A program made the translations under genes and the position numbers. A stretch of 60,000 nt of DNA from Symsagittifera roscoffensis (taxonomy: Eukaryota > Xenacoelomorpha > Acoela > Convolutidae), in contig NC_087071.1 of NCBI RefSeq assembly GCF_963678635.1, positions 29,812,141 to 29,872,140 on the forward strand, in the 5' to 3' direction. This document shows positions 22,748-33,020 of the stretch, in pieces (the stretch's first letter is position 1; each line of letters starts with the position of its first letter). The notes under the pieces are model-generated. The model was not told where the DNA came from and made no database searches. It was given only the letters and a program-made list of their open reading frames with translations.

Positions 22748-23270
22748 GGCTCTTTTCAATCTCTTTCGCCTCTCAAATGGGGGGATATGAGGGGGGTACG
22801 CCCCACCCTTCAGGCATTCGACCCTCTGCCGACCCAAAGGCACCAATCCTTAAACTTGGCAGACCGACCCTTAAATTTTCAAAAGGCACCTTCGGCGCCA
22901 GTATTTACTAATTTTGAGGGGGAGCGTGCGCCAAAAAAAACGCGATTTTTCCGTCAAAGTTTTCCAAAAAATGCCCAAAAACAGCTTTTTTGACCTGTTT
23001 TTTCAAAAATTTGCCTCCGGCGCACAAATATTGGCCAAAACTGCGTTTTTTGTGCTTTAGGAGAGCTCGGAAAATCTATTTGGTCGACCTAAAAAAAGGT
23101 CGTAAATATTTTCAAAAACTTTTTGAAAATCCCCCCTCGAGAAAATCCCCTGAATTCAACCGTTCAAAATTGTTAGTTTTTTACCGTGCCAAGTTTCATT
23201 TTATTTCGACAATAACATAGTTTTTCTTAATTTTAATTTCAAAGGTGGGTGGGCGAATTGGGAAAGATCC
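22748..23270 (+). mobile_element. M-family element split by an inverted H element
   Basis: Left part GGCTCTTTTCAATCTCTTTCG at 22748, right part from about 23157 (GTTCAAAATTGTTAGTTTTT, CCGTGCCAAGTTTCATTTTA) to GGGAAAGATCC at 23270. Both halves match the subfamily at 2444-2902. The H element at 22776-23152 lies between them, so the H insertion is younger than this M copy. Confidence 0.65.
22776..23152 (-). mobile_element. H-family element, inverted copy (H2), nested in M
   Basis: On the minus strand it follows H1: GGTCGACCAAATAGATTTTC, GAGCTCTCC, GCGCCGGAGGCAAATTTTTG, a GGCGCACGCTCCCCCTC word, then CCTTTGGGTCGGCAGAGGG. The ends are G-rich inverted repeats. H1 and H2 face each other about 90 bp apart. 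Confidence 0.65.
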
Positions 23271-23784
23271 CATGCTGTATACCCGGCTTACCTTACGCTA
23301 TCATTATTGAAAAAAAAATTTTCTTCCGATGATATGAAATTTTAAAAAAGAAAGCTTTCAACGGCAAGTTGCCAGTAAGAAATGTCCTGAACAATGTTTT
23401 TAATCACATATTTCTGTGCAGTCGAGACTTTCTAAGTAATTTCAAAATTCATGAATTGACGCACAATTAACGGGAGGAGCCAAAAAATCCAGTTTGATTT
23501 CGTCGCAATAGGATTTTCTACTATTTCTTAGCAAACAAGCTTAGCATTGTGCCCCTAGTGAGCTCGCTGTACAAACTTAGTTTGAGCTAACTCTAATTTT
23601 GGACATACTATTTTCAATCAATCAGATTCGAACCTTTTCGTTTCTATTTTATACTTTGAAAGTTGATTTTATGATAATCAAGGATGGTTTTAAGGAACCT
23701 TGCAGTTATAAAGCATATCTAAGTCGAAAGTTACGGAAACACGGAACCACAATTCTCCCATCCTTTTTTATTGTTCCGACTTTC
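23271..23784. other. unassigned stretch
   Basis: No gene or repeat family is recognised. A block at about 23600-23780 runs into the start of the R element. Confidence 0.35.
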
Positions 23785-24312
23785 GTAACGAAAATAACGG
23801 AATATTTGTGCTCGGGCGGGTTCTTTTTTTCTTCAGACAAATTTCGACTTTTTATCTAGCCATTTTGATGGAACTTTCTTAAATCATCAAAAGGTATTGT
23901 TGTCCTGAGCTTAAAATGGAAAAGATAAATCACCTGTAATCGTTTTTCGTAAAGTTATGGGGTTTGAAGATTGCCATTTTGGGCAATTTGGACAATTAAC
24001 GCGCGATATAATTCGCGCTATTGACGTGTAAGCGGAGATTTATTCCGTCTTAGAAATCGTTTCGAATTGGCTGGAAACGAAAGAAGCTCATTTGCCATTT
24101 GTTGAAAGGAGCAACATTTATCCTTTTGTACTTTATATGGCGTGTGGGGAGATGATTTTCATAAAAAATTTCAAATTTTAGAAAAAAAAAATTCTTTTTA
24201 ATTTATTATATTTATTTTTTTTAGGTTATTACTGCTCCATAAACCTTAAAAAGCAGTCGGAACATTCAGAGCTTCACCCTGATACGAGCAGCAGTCTTGT
24301 TGGCTTTAATTG
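23785..24312 (+). mobile_element. R-family repeat copy 1
   Basis: About 530 bp, homologous to 42552-43062 and, inverted, to 26774-27312 and 52225-52490. It starts ATTGTTCCGACTTTCG and ends with CAGTCGGAACATTC followed by ACGAGCAG...TCTTGTT, so the terminal GTTCCGAC words are inverted. The core is a CG-rich palindrome, CGCGCGATATAATTCGCGC. Other constant words are AAAGTTATGGGGTTTGAAG, GCCATTTTGG and TTTGTACTTTATATGGCGT. It is non-coding and probably a MITE; its superfamily is unclear. Confidence 0.65.
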
Positions 24313-24339
24313 AGTTTTACAGGGAGCGAAATTTATTAT

Positions 24340-24502
24340 TCTGTACTTTATATGGCGTTCACAAAAAGTCTTAAATTTTTTTTTTAATTTTCATTTTATT
24401 TTTATTACATTTAATTTTTTCATGCTATTACTGCTCCATAGACCTTAAAATGCAGTCGAAACATTCAGGGCTTTGCCCTTTTACGAGCAGTCTTGTTGAT
24501 TG
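24340..24502 (+). repeat. duplicated tail of R copy 1
   Basis: Repeats the 3' part of the preceding R element: GTACTTTATATGGCG, ATTACTGCTCCATA, ACCTTAAAATGCAGTCG, AACATTCAGGGCTTTGCCC and GAGCAGTCTTGTTG. A local tandem duplication of the right end, or a second, truncated R copy. Confidence 0.6.
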
Positions 24503-26773
24503 TTCATGATCTTCATCAAAATCACTTTTTTGCGGCAACGATCTCAAGCTGACCGTTTAACGTGCTTAAAGCTGCGTCGGAACCAGTAGAATTTTTTGAA
24601 ATCACGCATCAAAAACTGTACCAATTCTATTGGCTACTAACTTAATAAAGTTATAATATTGCTTTGATTTTCAGGTAGTCCAGCGAGTTTGATGAAAAAA
24701 CTATTCGGATTATCATCAGCAGCTTCATGCCAAGACGCGTATGACTCGTTCTCAATTCGGAATCAAACGTGAGATAAATGTTTTTGATCTTAGATAATAT
24801 AGATAACACAAAATGTTATTATCAAGACAAAACCGATGATAAAATTTCGATTATTTATTCAGATAGATTTTCATCTAATTTTCATGTTTGTAGACACACA
24901 TTTCAATAACTTGCCCTGGTCACTGCATGGCAAAAAGTATTTCTAAATTTACAAAATAATTGCTTTTGTAGTTTAAATAAAAATGGAAAGAAAAAACTAC
25001 TAAAACGCAGTAAAAAATAATTGGAATAACAAAACGGTGTCCTGTACAAGAAGATTTGATGCTTGTTTACTTTCTTCATTGTATTGGAAAATAATTTATT
25101 TCGATTGCCCATTTTGGGTATCTCCTCTTGACATCTGTTTTTATTTTTTCATCGAAGTTTTGGTAAACTCACCAACTTTGGTCCATTATTATATAAAATT
25201 GTCTGCTTATCTCAAGATTTCAAACTACACAAAAAAATTATCGAATATGATAGAAGTATTTAGGTTTCTTTTTGGTTTTCGGATTCAGACATAAAACTTT
25301 TGCAAGCCATTGGGAAAACTTAGCAAAATCTTTTAACAAAACGTTCAATTGAAAAACATGCTTGAATGAAAACCGCTAGACTTGAAAACCGAAATTAAAA
25401 GAAAAATTTAGCCCATTTAAGGAAATTGCATTCAGTTTCTTAAACGACTTTCATTCAAATCGCATTTTTTAAATATACAAATCAGTTTTATAATCAGAAA
25501 AAAAATTGAATAGTAGGAAGTTAAAACGAAAAATTTTTATTTTAATCATTTTAGGCAAGAATACATACAACCCCCAAAATGTCAGAGAGCAAAAATCAAC
25601 CCACCGAGAGGAGTGTTGAACATCATTTTTTTCAAACTTTCTAAAAAAATCCATATTAGTCGTCAGAATTTTAATTGCCAGCGGGTTGGCGTCGCATAAA
25701 AAAATCAGTACTGTCCCCGCGTTTAACAACAATCTAGAAAAACGCAGACCTGTAGCATAGCTTGAACATAGGCAATCTGTAGCATGGTCCTTCTATGTTT
25801 TTTTATTCAACTGTTATTTAGTTTTGCAGTACTGGATCAGGGATATTAAAAGTTTGTCGTCAATGTTTCAGCGTAAAAGCAAAAGTACACTTTTAACAAT
25901 TTTGCTTTTTAAATTTTGGCCTGCGATATAACAATTCGCTTCTTGAGATTGCTCAGATCCGTTTTTAGACCCTGTTCTACCCATGATTTGACCTTGTTTG
26001 ACCCTTGATTCGACTTAGTTCAACTTTAGCCTTAGTTTGACTGTCTTGTCTTGCGTCAAAGATTGGACATCGTTCGACCCTTTCGGTTGAATCATGAGTC
26101 GAACACCTCAGCCCGGGATGCAAATCAAATACTGGGCGGAGAATCTTAAAACTGTGTATCTGGGGAGAAGGAAAGCTCGTTGAGCTTTTTGGAGTGGGGA
26201 TTTAAATTTGATCACTCTTCGACACAACAAAGACGTAATAAAACAAATAGGACCAACAACCCATAACTTAAACGAGTTTTTTTCTCAAATTTCAACACTC
26301 TTCTTCTACCGACAAACAGCGTGTGAACATATGAAGAAAGATATATCGCACAAAAAGTGGAAGTATTGTGACCGATCCGAAAGTGTAGAACTGTGCTCAT
26401 ATCTGCAGAGTAAAAATGGTCACGTTTGTTCAGTTTACATATTGATAATTTTACCAGTTTTTTTGGTTTTACGACTACAAAATAAATTGATTATTTGAAA
26501 CCTTTTGAGTCAAAGTTTTTCGTTATATCATAAGAAATCGAAAGTTAATTATGAAAAAAAATGGAAAAGAAAATATATCAGTTTTCTAACTATATTAAGT
26601 TTCATTTTGAAAAGTCAAAACCAACTGTCAGTTTTCGATTTAACCGAAACTTTTTTATGCGAAGAACCTATTATAGAAAAAACGCTGATTATTTCATTAC
26701 TTCTGATTATAGTCGATGTGAAATTTTGTTTTGCTTAAACAATAGAATTATTATGATCCATCTTAAACTGATA
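24503..26773. other. unassigned AT-rich stretch
   Basis: No supported gene. A 96-codon open stretch starting at 26208 contains several Cys/His residues but no recognisable domain, and neither end looks like a start or splice site. From 25960 to 26110 a short TTTGACC/TTGATTCGAC-like word recurs irregularly. Confidence 0.4.
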
Positions 26774-27312
26774 ACAAGACTGCTTGTATTAAGGCAAAGT
26801 CCTGAATGTTTTAACTGCCTTTTAAGGTCTAATGTAGCAGCAAAAACATGAAAAATTTAAATGCAATAAAATAAAATTAAAGCTTTTTAAAAAAAAATTG
26901 AGATGTTTTTGTGAAAACATCACCCCAACGCCATATTAAGTTTAAACTGATAGATATTGCTCCTATTAACAAATCAATTATGACCTATAAGCTTCCTTGA
27001 ATCGATTTGGAACAATTTCTAAAACGAATTAAACCTCGTTTATGCGTTAATAGCGCGAAATATATCGCGCGTTAATTGTCCCAAATTGTCCAAAATGGCA
27101 ATCTTTAAAACCCCATAACTGTACGAAAAATGATCACAGGTGAAATATCTTTTCACATTTCAGCTCAAAACAACAATAGCTTTCGATTGATATAAAAAAA
27201 ATTCCGTCATAAATGGTTAATTAAAAAGTCGAAGTTTGTCTGTAGACAAAAAAAACCACTTCGAGCACAAATATTCTGATATTTTCGTTACGAAAGTCGG
27301 AACAATAACTTG
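26774..27312 (-). mobile_element. R-family repeat copy 2 (inverted)
   Basis: The minus-strand reading matches 23785-24312: it starts AACAAGACTGCTTGTAT on the plus strand and ends CGAAAGTCGGAACAATA. The core AGCGCGAAATATATCGCGCG is the same palindrome as in the other copies. Non-coding. Confidence 0.65.
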
Positions 27313-27784
27313 GCATAATATTGATTATTATTCATAAATATCCAGAGCAACAATTTTAAATGGCCAAATTTTGAAAAAATCCAGCTGGATTGTGACCAAT
27401 TAGCTTGCCTAATGTCACTTTGGAACATTTTTTCTGCTCGTAAACATATTTTTTGTTATGTTTCTAACATCATAGACGAAGCTTTCGAAGATTGTACAAG
27501 GAGTTTTCTTAAACTTTGAGAGTATTAACCTATATTTAAATGCGGAGCTGTCAGCAAGCAGCATGCAAGTAACTTGGTTTGCTATTGATGCCACTTTATT
27601 TGATGCTCTGTAAACTGCTTCCAATAAGAACTGCAAAACGTTTGTAGCTGAAATAATTTTTAGAAAAGCTGTGAATAAATGCATTCATTTTGAACCAACT
27701 GAAAGTGTCCCCAATTCTAAAACCCTAACTGACACATCAACCCCAAAATTAGCGGGTTTAGGGGGGGGGGGCGGACGCGAATAG
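27313..27784. other. unassigned stretch
   Basis: No gene recognised. A poly-G tract and GGGTTTAGGGG words at 27755-27775 look like a fragment of an H- or hAT-type end just before the next element. Confidence 0.35.
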
Positions 27785-28815
27785 CAGTGGACTTAGGGGG
27801 GAGGGGCGGATTTAGGGTTTTTTTTTCAAAAAAAACTTTCAAAAGTAGAGGTGTGAAAAAAGTAGAGGTGTGAAATCTTTTAGATGTGAAAATGAGTCCG
27901 ATTTCGAGGCCTCCAACCAGACTCATTGTAGACTCGATGCAGGTACCTGCTCACAGATACCCGTCAACCTGCCTCAATCATAGTCTATATACGCCGTTCA
28001 AAACTACCTTGCTCATTCTAAAAACATCTTCACTGGGCTTCACACTCTGAACTGGACTTCAACCTTGAACTGCAACCTTCCAGATGTCACAGACGGTGAA
28101 GGCAGTGGTTGCTATCGAAGGATCCATGCTGACGCTGTCCAAATTGGTGATTTCCAACTAGATGGTCGGAGAAGCCGGACTCCTACAGCTACATCAGCCT
28201 AAAATCATTTCCGTCAGACTGTCTACCTGCCTGTCATCGACTTCGTACTCTTAGACTTGCAAAAAGTTCTTGGCGGCTGACGCATCCTGGTCCACGCTCC
28301 TGCCTCGCTGGATTTCGGACAAAGACGCAACTGAAGAAGATTTTGATGACTTGGTCGATCTGTATCAGAACTTACTGCCAGATGGCGACTTTGGGAGCAA
28401 GTTCCAAGTCTGGAGGAATATGTGGCGCTTCCCCCTTGTAGTGAAAACCTGAAATTTTCACGGATGCCCTAAAAGCTATCATAAGTCGACAATGCCAGTT
28501 GCGCACGCCCTGCTCCAAATTGGAGCAACCCTTCCAGTAACAGTTTGCACTGCCGAACGCTCTTTCTCCAGTATGAAACTGCTGAAGAACTACCTCCGAT
28601 CTAATAGGAAAAGAAGATCGCTTATCGAGTTTAGCTTTAATATATGTCCACAAAGAAGTGAAAATAGAGGTTCATAATGACATAGACAAATTTGCCGCGA
28701 AAAATCGCAGACTCACTTATGTATAAATTTGTTTAATTTTGTTGATTTTTGAATTCAATTGTTGCTTCTGTTTTTTTTTTCAAAAAGTCCGCCCACTCTC
28801 CCCTCGTAAAACGTA
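27785..28815 (+). mobile_element. short hAT (Tip100/ZMYM-like) element, internally deleted
   Basis: The left end CAGTGGACTTAGGGGGGAGG is of the CAGTGG type used by this hAT branch. Its continuation GGGGCGGATTT is mirrored at 28785-28808 (AAGTCCGCCCACTCTCCCC). Between them lies only the C-terminal part of a transposase. The coding part is visibly richer in G+C than its surroundings, which suggests a younger arrival or a different origin. No clear target duplication was found. Confidence 0.55.
28080..28677 (+). pseudogene. hAT transposase C-terminal fragment
   Basis: Reads in pieces as the end of a ZMYM/TTF-type hAT transposase. FRQTVYLPVIDFVLLDLQ lies at about 28213-28265. Then come EEDFDDLVDLYQNLLPDGDF (28336-28395), and the dimerisation motif LLQIGATLPVTVCTAERSFS followed by SSMKLLKNYLRS. 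In-frame stops at about 28197, 28278 and 28450 and shifts between blocks make it non-functional. The first catalytic Asp region is absent. Family assignment rests on the CTAERSFS...LKNYLRS block, which is diagnostic. Confidence 0.75.
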
Positions 28816-30043
28816 TCTTTTGCTCAAGTTTCTGCACCCCTTTGAACTCATTTCTTAACCAATTCAACTCAAACAATCCAGAAGAAAGCTCCAAGTGCTT
28901 CAAGTCCTCCCCATAAAACCAATCATCTCTTCTTCTGTCCCCCAAATCCCACCCTATAATTGACTACTATATCCCTCTGGTCCAGTCGTGATGAAGCAGC
29001 AAAGTTCCTCGGGTTGAAACCCATCTCAACCACAACAAATGAGCCTATTCTTGGTCGTCAGCATCGACTCCAAGGCCAGTTGAGTCTGCACCTGACGGCC
29101 AGTGAGTGTCGGCTAAAATAAAATGAAAAAAAAAACCGTCACTCGCTGTGGTTTCCAGCCACACAAAGGAAACTTCATCATTCAACACCATAGCTTTGCT
29201 GTTAAAATAGACCCCCGTTTAACGGTTTCGTCGCTGACACCAGGAACCCACGGGACCCAGTTATTGCAATCAGGCCCCTTTGTATCCAGATGCACCCGGG
29301 TTTTGCATTGTCAGTCTTGGAAGACTGGAAACTAAAGCAATCTTCTAGTATGGACAAGGTTAAGAAATACTGAAGAAATACTGACCAGACACCATACAAA
29401 GAAACGCTCTTCAAACATGAGATACTGAACCGCAAGCCAAACCATTTCCAGAAAATACTTGCCCGAAATGAACGATGCGCAGCCCCCAAAGAAGCTACAA
29501 AAGGAAAAGAAAAATTCAAGCTTCTTTCCATTGGATTTTGGATTTGAGACAGCATTTAACAAAGTAGTTAAAGATAAATCTTATGAATCGGTACCCAAAT
29601 CCTAGTACAAAGAGCACAAACTTGCTGTTGATACCGCCCGACAAAGAGAAAAATAGACAATTCTTTCAATAGCATTGTTTTGGTTTTTTTGCTTGTTTGT
29701 TGATATCTGCTGTGCTGAAAAATTTGACAAAGAATTTTGCGTTGTTAGACTATTAGGATTTTGTTTGTTGATATGTAGGGCAACTGTTGTTTGGCAGATG
29801 TTTTTGTACGAGTAATTTGACCAAAATTGTCATCAACACATAACTATAACAGGAAAGCCTGATTCATCATCTAATTTTTTTGTGGACGCCAACGGACGCC
29901 GTAAAAAAGGAAGTAGGGCTAGCAGGCAACATGTCGCAAGAGTCTTGCAAATGAGGATGGAGAAAAATCTTGCAGGATGGAGGTTATCTTGCAAAATCCT
30001 GCAAGATGGAGATTAGTTTGGGAGAATCTTTCAATGACTAGTG
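28816..30043. other. unassigned, moderately G+C-rich then AT-rich stretch
   Basis: No gene recognised. About 29360-29540 has a codon-like composition on the plus strand (rich in Lys/Glu/Asn codons) with a stop at each end, but no domain. Near 29960-30020 a word of the form CTTGCAGGATGGAGGTTA recurs; a relative lies at 42010-42060, on the other side of the BEL element. Confidence 0.4.
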
Positions 30044-30465
30044 TGCTGACTCAGACGACACTACGATCAAAATTTAAGCTGTCAGAAATAAATTCGGATT
30101 TTTCTCCATTATCCATAAGTAATTTATAACAAAAGCAAAAGAAACTGTGAGCGTCTGAGAGCGTTCACACTTTTGGCAAACCAAGGTCAGCCAAGTCCGT
30201 TTCATGAACTAGTTTAAAGAGTTGAACAAAACAGAGAAGGCTTGTTGTGGGGTTCGAACCCGGTTACTGATCGTTTATTTTCTGTTCTGTCAAAATCGGC
30301 TGAAAATTGTGTTTTATAAAAGAAACGACTTAGGTGGGTATATTGGATTTGAACCTGCGCCGAACACGCCAGAGCGCACCGTGTATACGCTGGGCTACTG
30401 TCTCTCTACTTGAATTCCTTTATAGGTCGACTTTTTCCAGTTACGTTCTTAATTTACTGCCTTTG
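30044..30465 (-). repeat. LTR-like repeat of the BEL element (3' LTR, copy 1)
   Basis: About 420 bp, starting directly after the integrase stop codon. It recurs in the same orientation at 40446-40865 and 41195-41622 (CAGAAATAAATTCGGATTT, GTCTGAGAGCGTTCACA, TTTGGCAAAC, GAACCCGGTTAC, GCCAGAGCGCACCGTG, GGCTACTGTCTCTC). Position after integrase and on the far side of gag marks it as the LTR. A purine-rich word, AGAGAACAAAGG (minus strand), just before it could be the polypurine tract. It contains tRNA-promoter-like boxes; see findings. Confidence 0.65.
30340..30412 (-). other. tRNA-like box A/box B pair inside the LTR
   Basis: On the minus strand AGTAGCCCAGCG resembles a Pol III A box. Some 45 bases further on GGTTCAAATCC is a good B box. 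The spacing is tRNA-like, but acceptor and anticodon stems do not pair properly, so it is not a tRNA gene. Equivalent sequences exist in the two other LTR copies (GTAGCCGAGCGTAAGC with GATTCGTATCCC). Confidence 0.45.
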
Positions 30466-30470
30466 TTCTC

Positions 30471-31330
30471 TAGTTTAACGGAGCGAGTTTAACGAGGGTT
30501 TTTACTAATTGGCTCGGTGAAGTTCTAACGGTTGCTGAACGCGCGATGTTATCCTTGCCGTAGTAGAACGCCTGAAGGGCTGCTGGTAATGACAATCCAA
30601 ACGAGGTCATCAGACCGTAAGTCACGGTTCGAGCCGGCATGCCAATTCTCGCGCATATGCAAGGAAGGGCGATTTCCTCAAACAAATCCGCCAAATATCA
30701 TTTGCATCAGCTTGTGCTAACTTGTGTTATCATATAGAGCTTGCCATGGTCGAAGATTTCATTAGGTGAGTTGGTCAGAGGAAATGGTTAGATGTTCACG
30801 TTTCCAATTCAGTGGACGGCCAAAAAACAAAATGTAGTTGAAAACCGGTCATCCATTATTTTGCGAGTACCAATAATTGCGTAGAAAAGACGTTTCCAAC
30901 TGAGCATCAACCATTCCCAAAAGCCACCATGATGCGGCCCACCATAAGGATTATTTTTCCAACTAACCCCTTTATGCACTAACAAAGAGTGAGCCTGTCT
31001 GTTCCAAAGCAGAAACTCTTTCTTGGCTACAACAAAATTGGTACCATTGTCTGACCACACAACACTTTGCGTACTACGGCGGGAGATAATTTTTTCAATC
31101 CACATAGCGAAACAGCCGCTGCCAATAGACGTAACAATTTTGATGTGTACCGCGCGGGTATTCATTCAGGTGAACAGAAAAATCCATCTCTTCTCACTAC
31201 TGGGCGAACAGTCAGTTAAAATGGACCAAAAAATTCCAACCCACTTTTACTGAATGGCAGTTGGCGGTAACCAAGACTTTCGACAGGGAGGACTGACATC
31301 ATAGAATTTAAAGTGCTTGCCATGCGTTTC
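30471..31330 (-). pseudogene. Pao/BEL integrase, decayed
   Basis: On the minus strand: LPFSKSGLEFFGP (about 31222), then TRAVHIKIVTSIG, WSDNGTNFVVAKKEF with the second catalytic Asp, PYGGPHHGGFWEW with the catalytic Glu, and the family's C-terminal block (GKDNIARSATVRT...KLAPLN) ending at a stop at 30471-30473. The first catalytic position, normally the Asp of a GxDFFGP motif, is Glu here. Frameshifts occur between blocks. It would have joined element DNA to the chromosome; this copy cannot. Confidence 0.8.
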
Positions 31331-32410
31331 TGCAAAAAAGCAGTATTTTTCAATTGCAAGGAAGGTAGCTCGTAGACCCAAAACCACAAACACCATATAA
31401 ACTATGGACAGCAAATAATCCAAGTGTTGATGGCTGTGGGCAAAGGGCGCATGCCTAAGAAACAGTTTCCTCGTTAAGTTACGAGAATCAAGATGACTGG
31501 AGTCTTAGTTTCAAAACTTATTTCGGCTAAGCCTTGAATCCGTCCAGTGGAAAAAATATTGCAGCTTGCAATGCGACTATCTTTTTTTTCTGGGTCCGCA
31601 AAGTTCAAGTTGTTTGACCTCAATCGAGAGTTTTTCGGATTGAGCCAAAAGTAACACTTTATCTTTCGCATTTGCGAACTCGACCGGATCAGTAAATTGA
31701 GCAGTAGGCCAGCGAATGTGCGTGTGTTTCGGCAAAAGCCTTAACATAAAGCAGATTGACAAACAGATCGGTGAAGTTTTGTAGCGCTAATATATTTCTC
31801 CAAAACAAGTAAGGGCTCTGACCGCTTCGAAATGCTCATGAGAGCATGTGTCGAATTGTCTATCGTGTCGTCCACGGATTCTTTTGAGAAGATATTAATA
31901 ACAACATCCAGATTCGGTTTGAAAGGCCACCCATTACCTAATAGAAAGCTTAGACCCTTGACCCAGCTGCTTTCTTTCAGGCATTCCTCCCACACTCCAC
32001 GTTTTGCGACGATAATCGGTAATTGATTCACAGAGTGAAGCCATTGTAACACCGTGGTGCTAGTGGTCCACAAAAACATGCGGGTTACACTGATTCAAAG
32101 TGCCCTTAGTGTATCTTCTGTCAACTGAGAAACCAGTAAGGCTGCCCGCAATCTTTTTTGCGCTACCCTCGCTTTACTAAATATGAACGCAAGTTCTGTT
32201 TTTGGAGCCTGAAAACTCCGAGCACTATGAACACAACAGCGCAAAACCCATCTTGTGAGCTATCCCCAAAAATATGTAGCTCACAATAACCAAATGGATT
32301 ACTGAAGTAGCACCGGAGAATGAATATTTCTCCTATGACAAACAGGCTTGAATGCCACTCATTGAATTGCTTCTGTTGCGCTTCTGACAAGGGATTGTCT
32401 CATTCTTGTC
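31331..32410 (-). pseudogene. Pao/BEL RNase H region, decayed
   Basis: Minus strand: the block ELHIFGDSSQDGFCAVVF (about 32230-32285) is the ELHGFSDAS-type start of the BEL RNase H-like region. FLWTTSTTVLQWLHSVNQLP (about 32020-32075) is its WTDS-TVLxWL motif, with the Asp changed to Thr. Shifts and stops separate the blocks. Lies between RT and integrase, as in all BEL elements. Confidence 0.75.
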
Positions 32411-33020
32411 CAGTTATTCGCTAAATGTCCTTAAGAAGCAGTCGGTCCCTTACCGTGTAGGTAGCCACCAAACTAATAAGTTCGAAACCTATGAAACAAA
32501 ACTGAGAACAGATTTTTGCGAATGAATATTGGCAGCTCACGGTTAGATCCGCGACTAACACCAAGAGAGTCAATTTCATGGTTCCACTTCAACCCTGACA
32601 CAAGAGAATTCAAATGGTCACTACCACTCGCATTGTCTTTTACTTTTGCAGTTATATCAATTCAGGGGTTTAAAATTTTTTCAATTACAGAAGCATTACC
32701 AACAAACTTGATTAGACAGAATCCACCCAGCTTAAGGTGGTTCACCAGATCCTTGCTTATTCTCATTCCGTCATCGCGGCTTTTGAAACATCCATTGGCA
32801 ACGAACTGCTCTCAGTTTTGTTTCATCGGTATTCGACCTTACCGCTCTAGATGCTTTAAAAAAATTGTGGAGGTAACCTCTGGCTGTTTGCCGAAGTCTG
32901 AAATTTGGGCACGTTGGAAAGTGCCGTCACAGAAAAAATGCGCCGGATGCTTTGAAGAGCTACCACATCCTATGTGGCATCCTCGGGCCACAAAAAGTGC
33001 AAAGAAGGTCGATTAAAAGG
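32411..33020 (-). pseudogene. Pao/BEL reverse transcriptase, decayed, active site lost
   Basis: Minus strand near 32690-32815 reads FVANGCFKSRDDGMRISKDL then LVNHLKLGGFCLIKF, matching the BEL pattern FYVDDCLxS...LxxGGFxLxKW. Both active-site aspartates are replaced (Asn and Gly). The block before it (HFFCDGTFQRAQISDF) fits the segment upstream of the active site. A 166-codon plus-strand open stretch at 32516-33016 is antisense to this and is not a gene. Confidence 0.72.

Noticed and set aside
25960-26110. repeated TTTGACC-like words as a regulatory array
   Set aside because: The spacing is irregular and the words are too short and variable to separate from chance in this composition.
26208-26498. 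Cys/His-containing 96-codon frame, possible small protein
   Set aside because: Cys and His spacing fits no zinc finger, and the surroundings show no promoter, splice or homologous copy.
29202-29562. 117-codon minus-strand open stretch
   Set aside because: No domain, no splice or start context, and the plus strand has more codon-like composition; neither is convincing.
32516-33016. 166-codon plus-strand open frame
   Set aside because: Antisense to BEL reverse transcriptase motifs on the minus strand; the composition is that of a reverse-complemented coding region.
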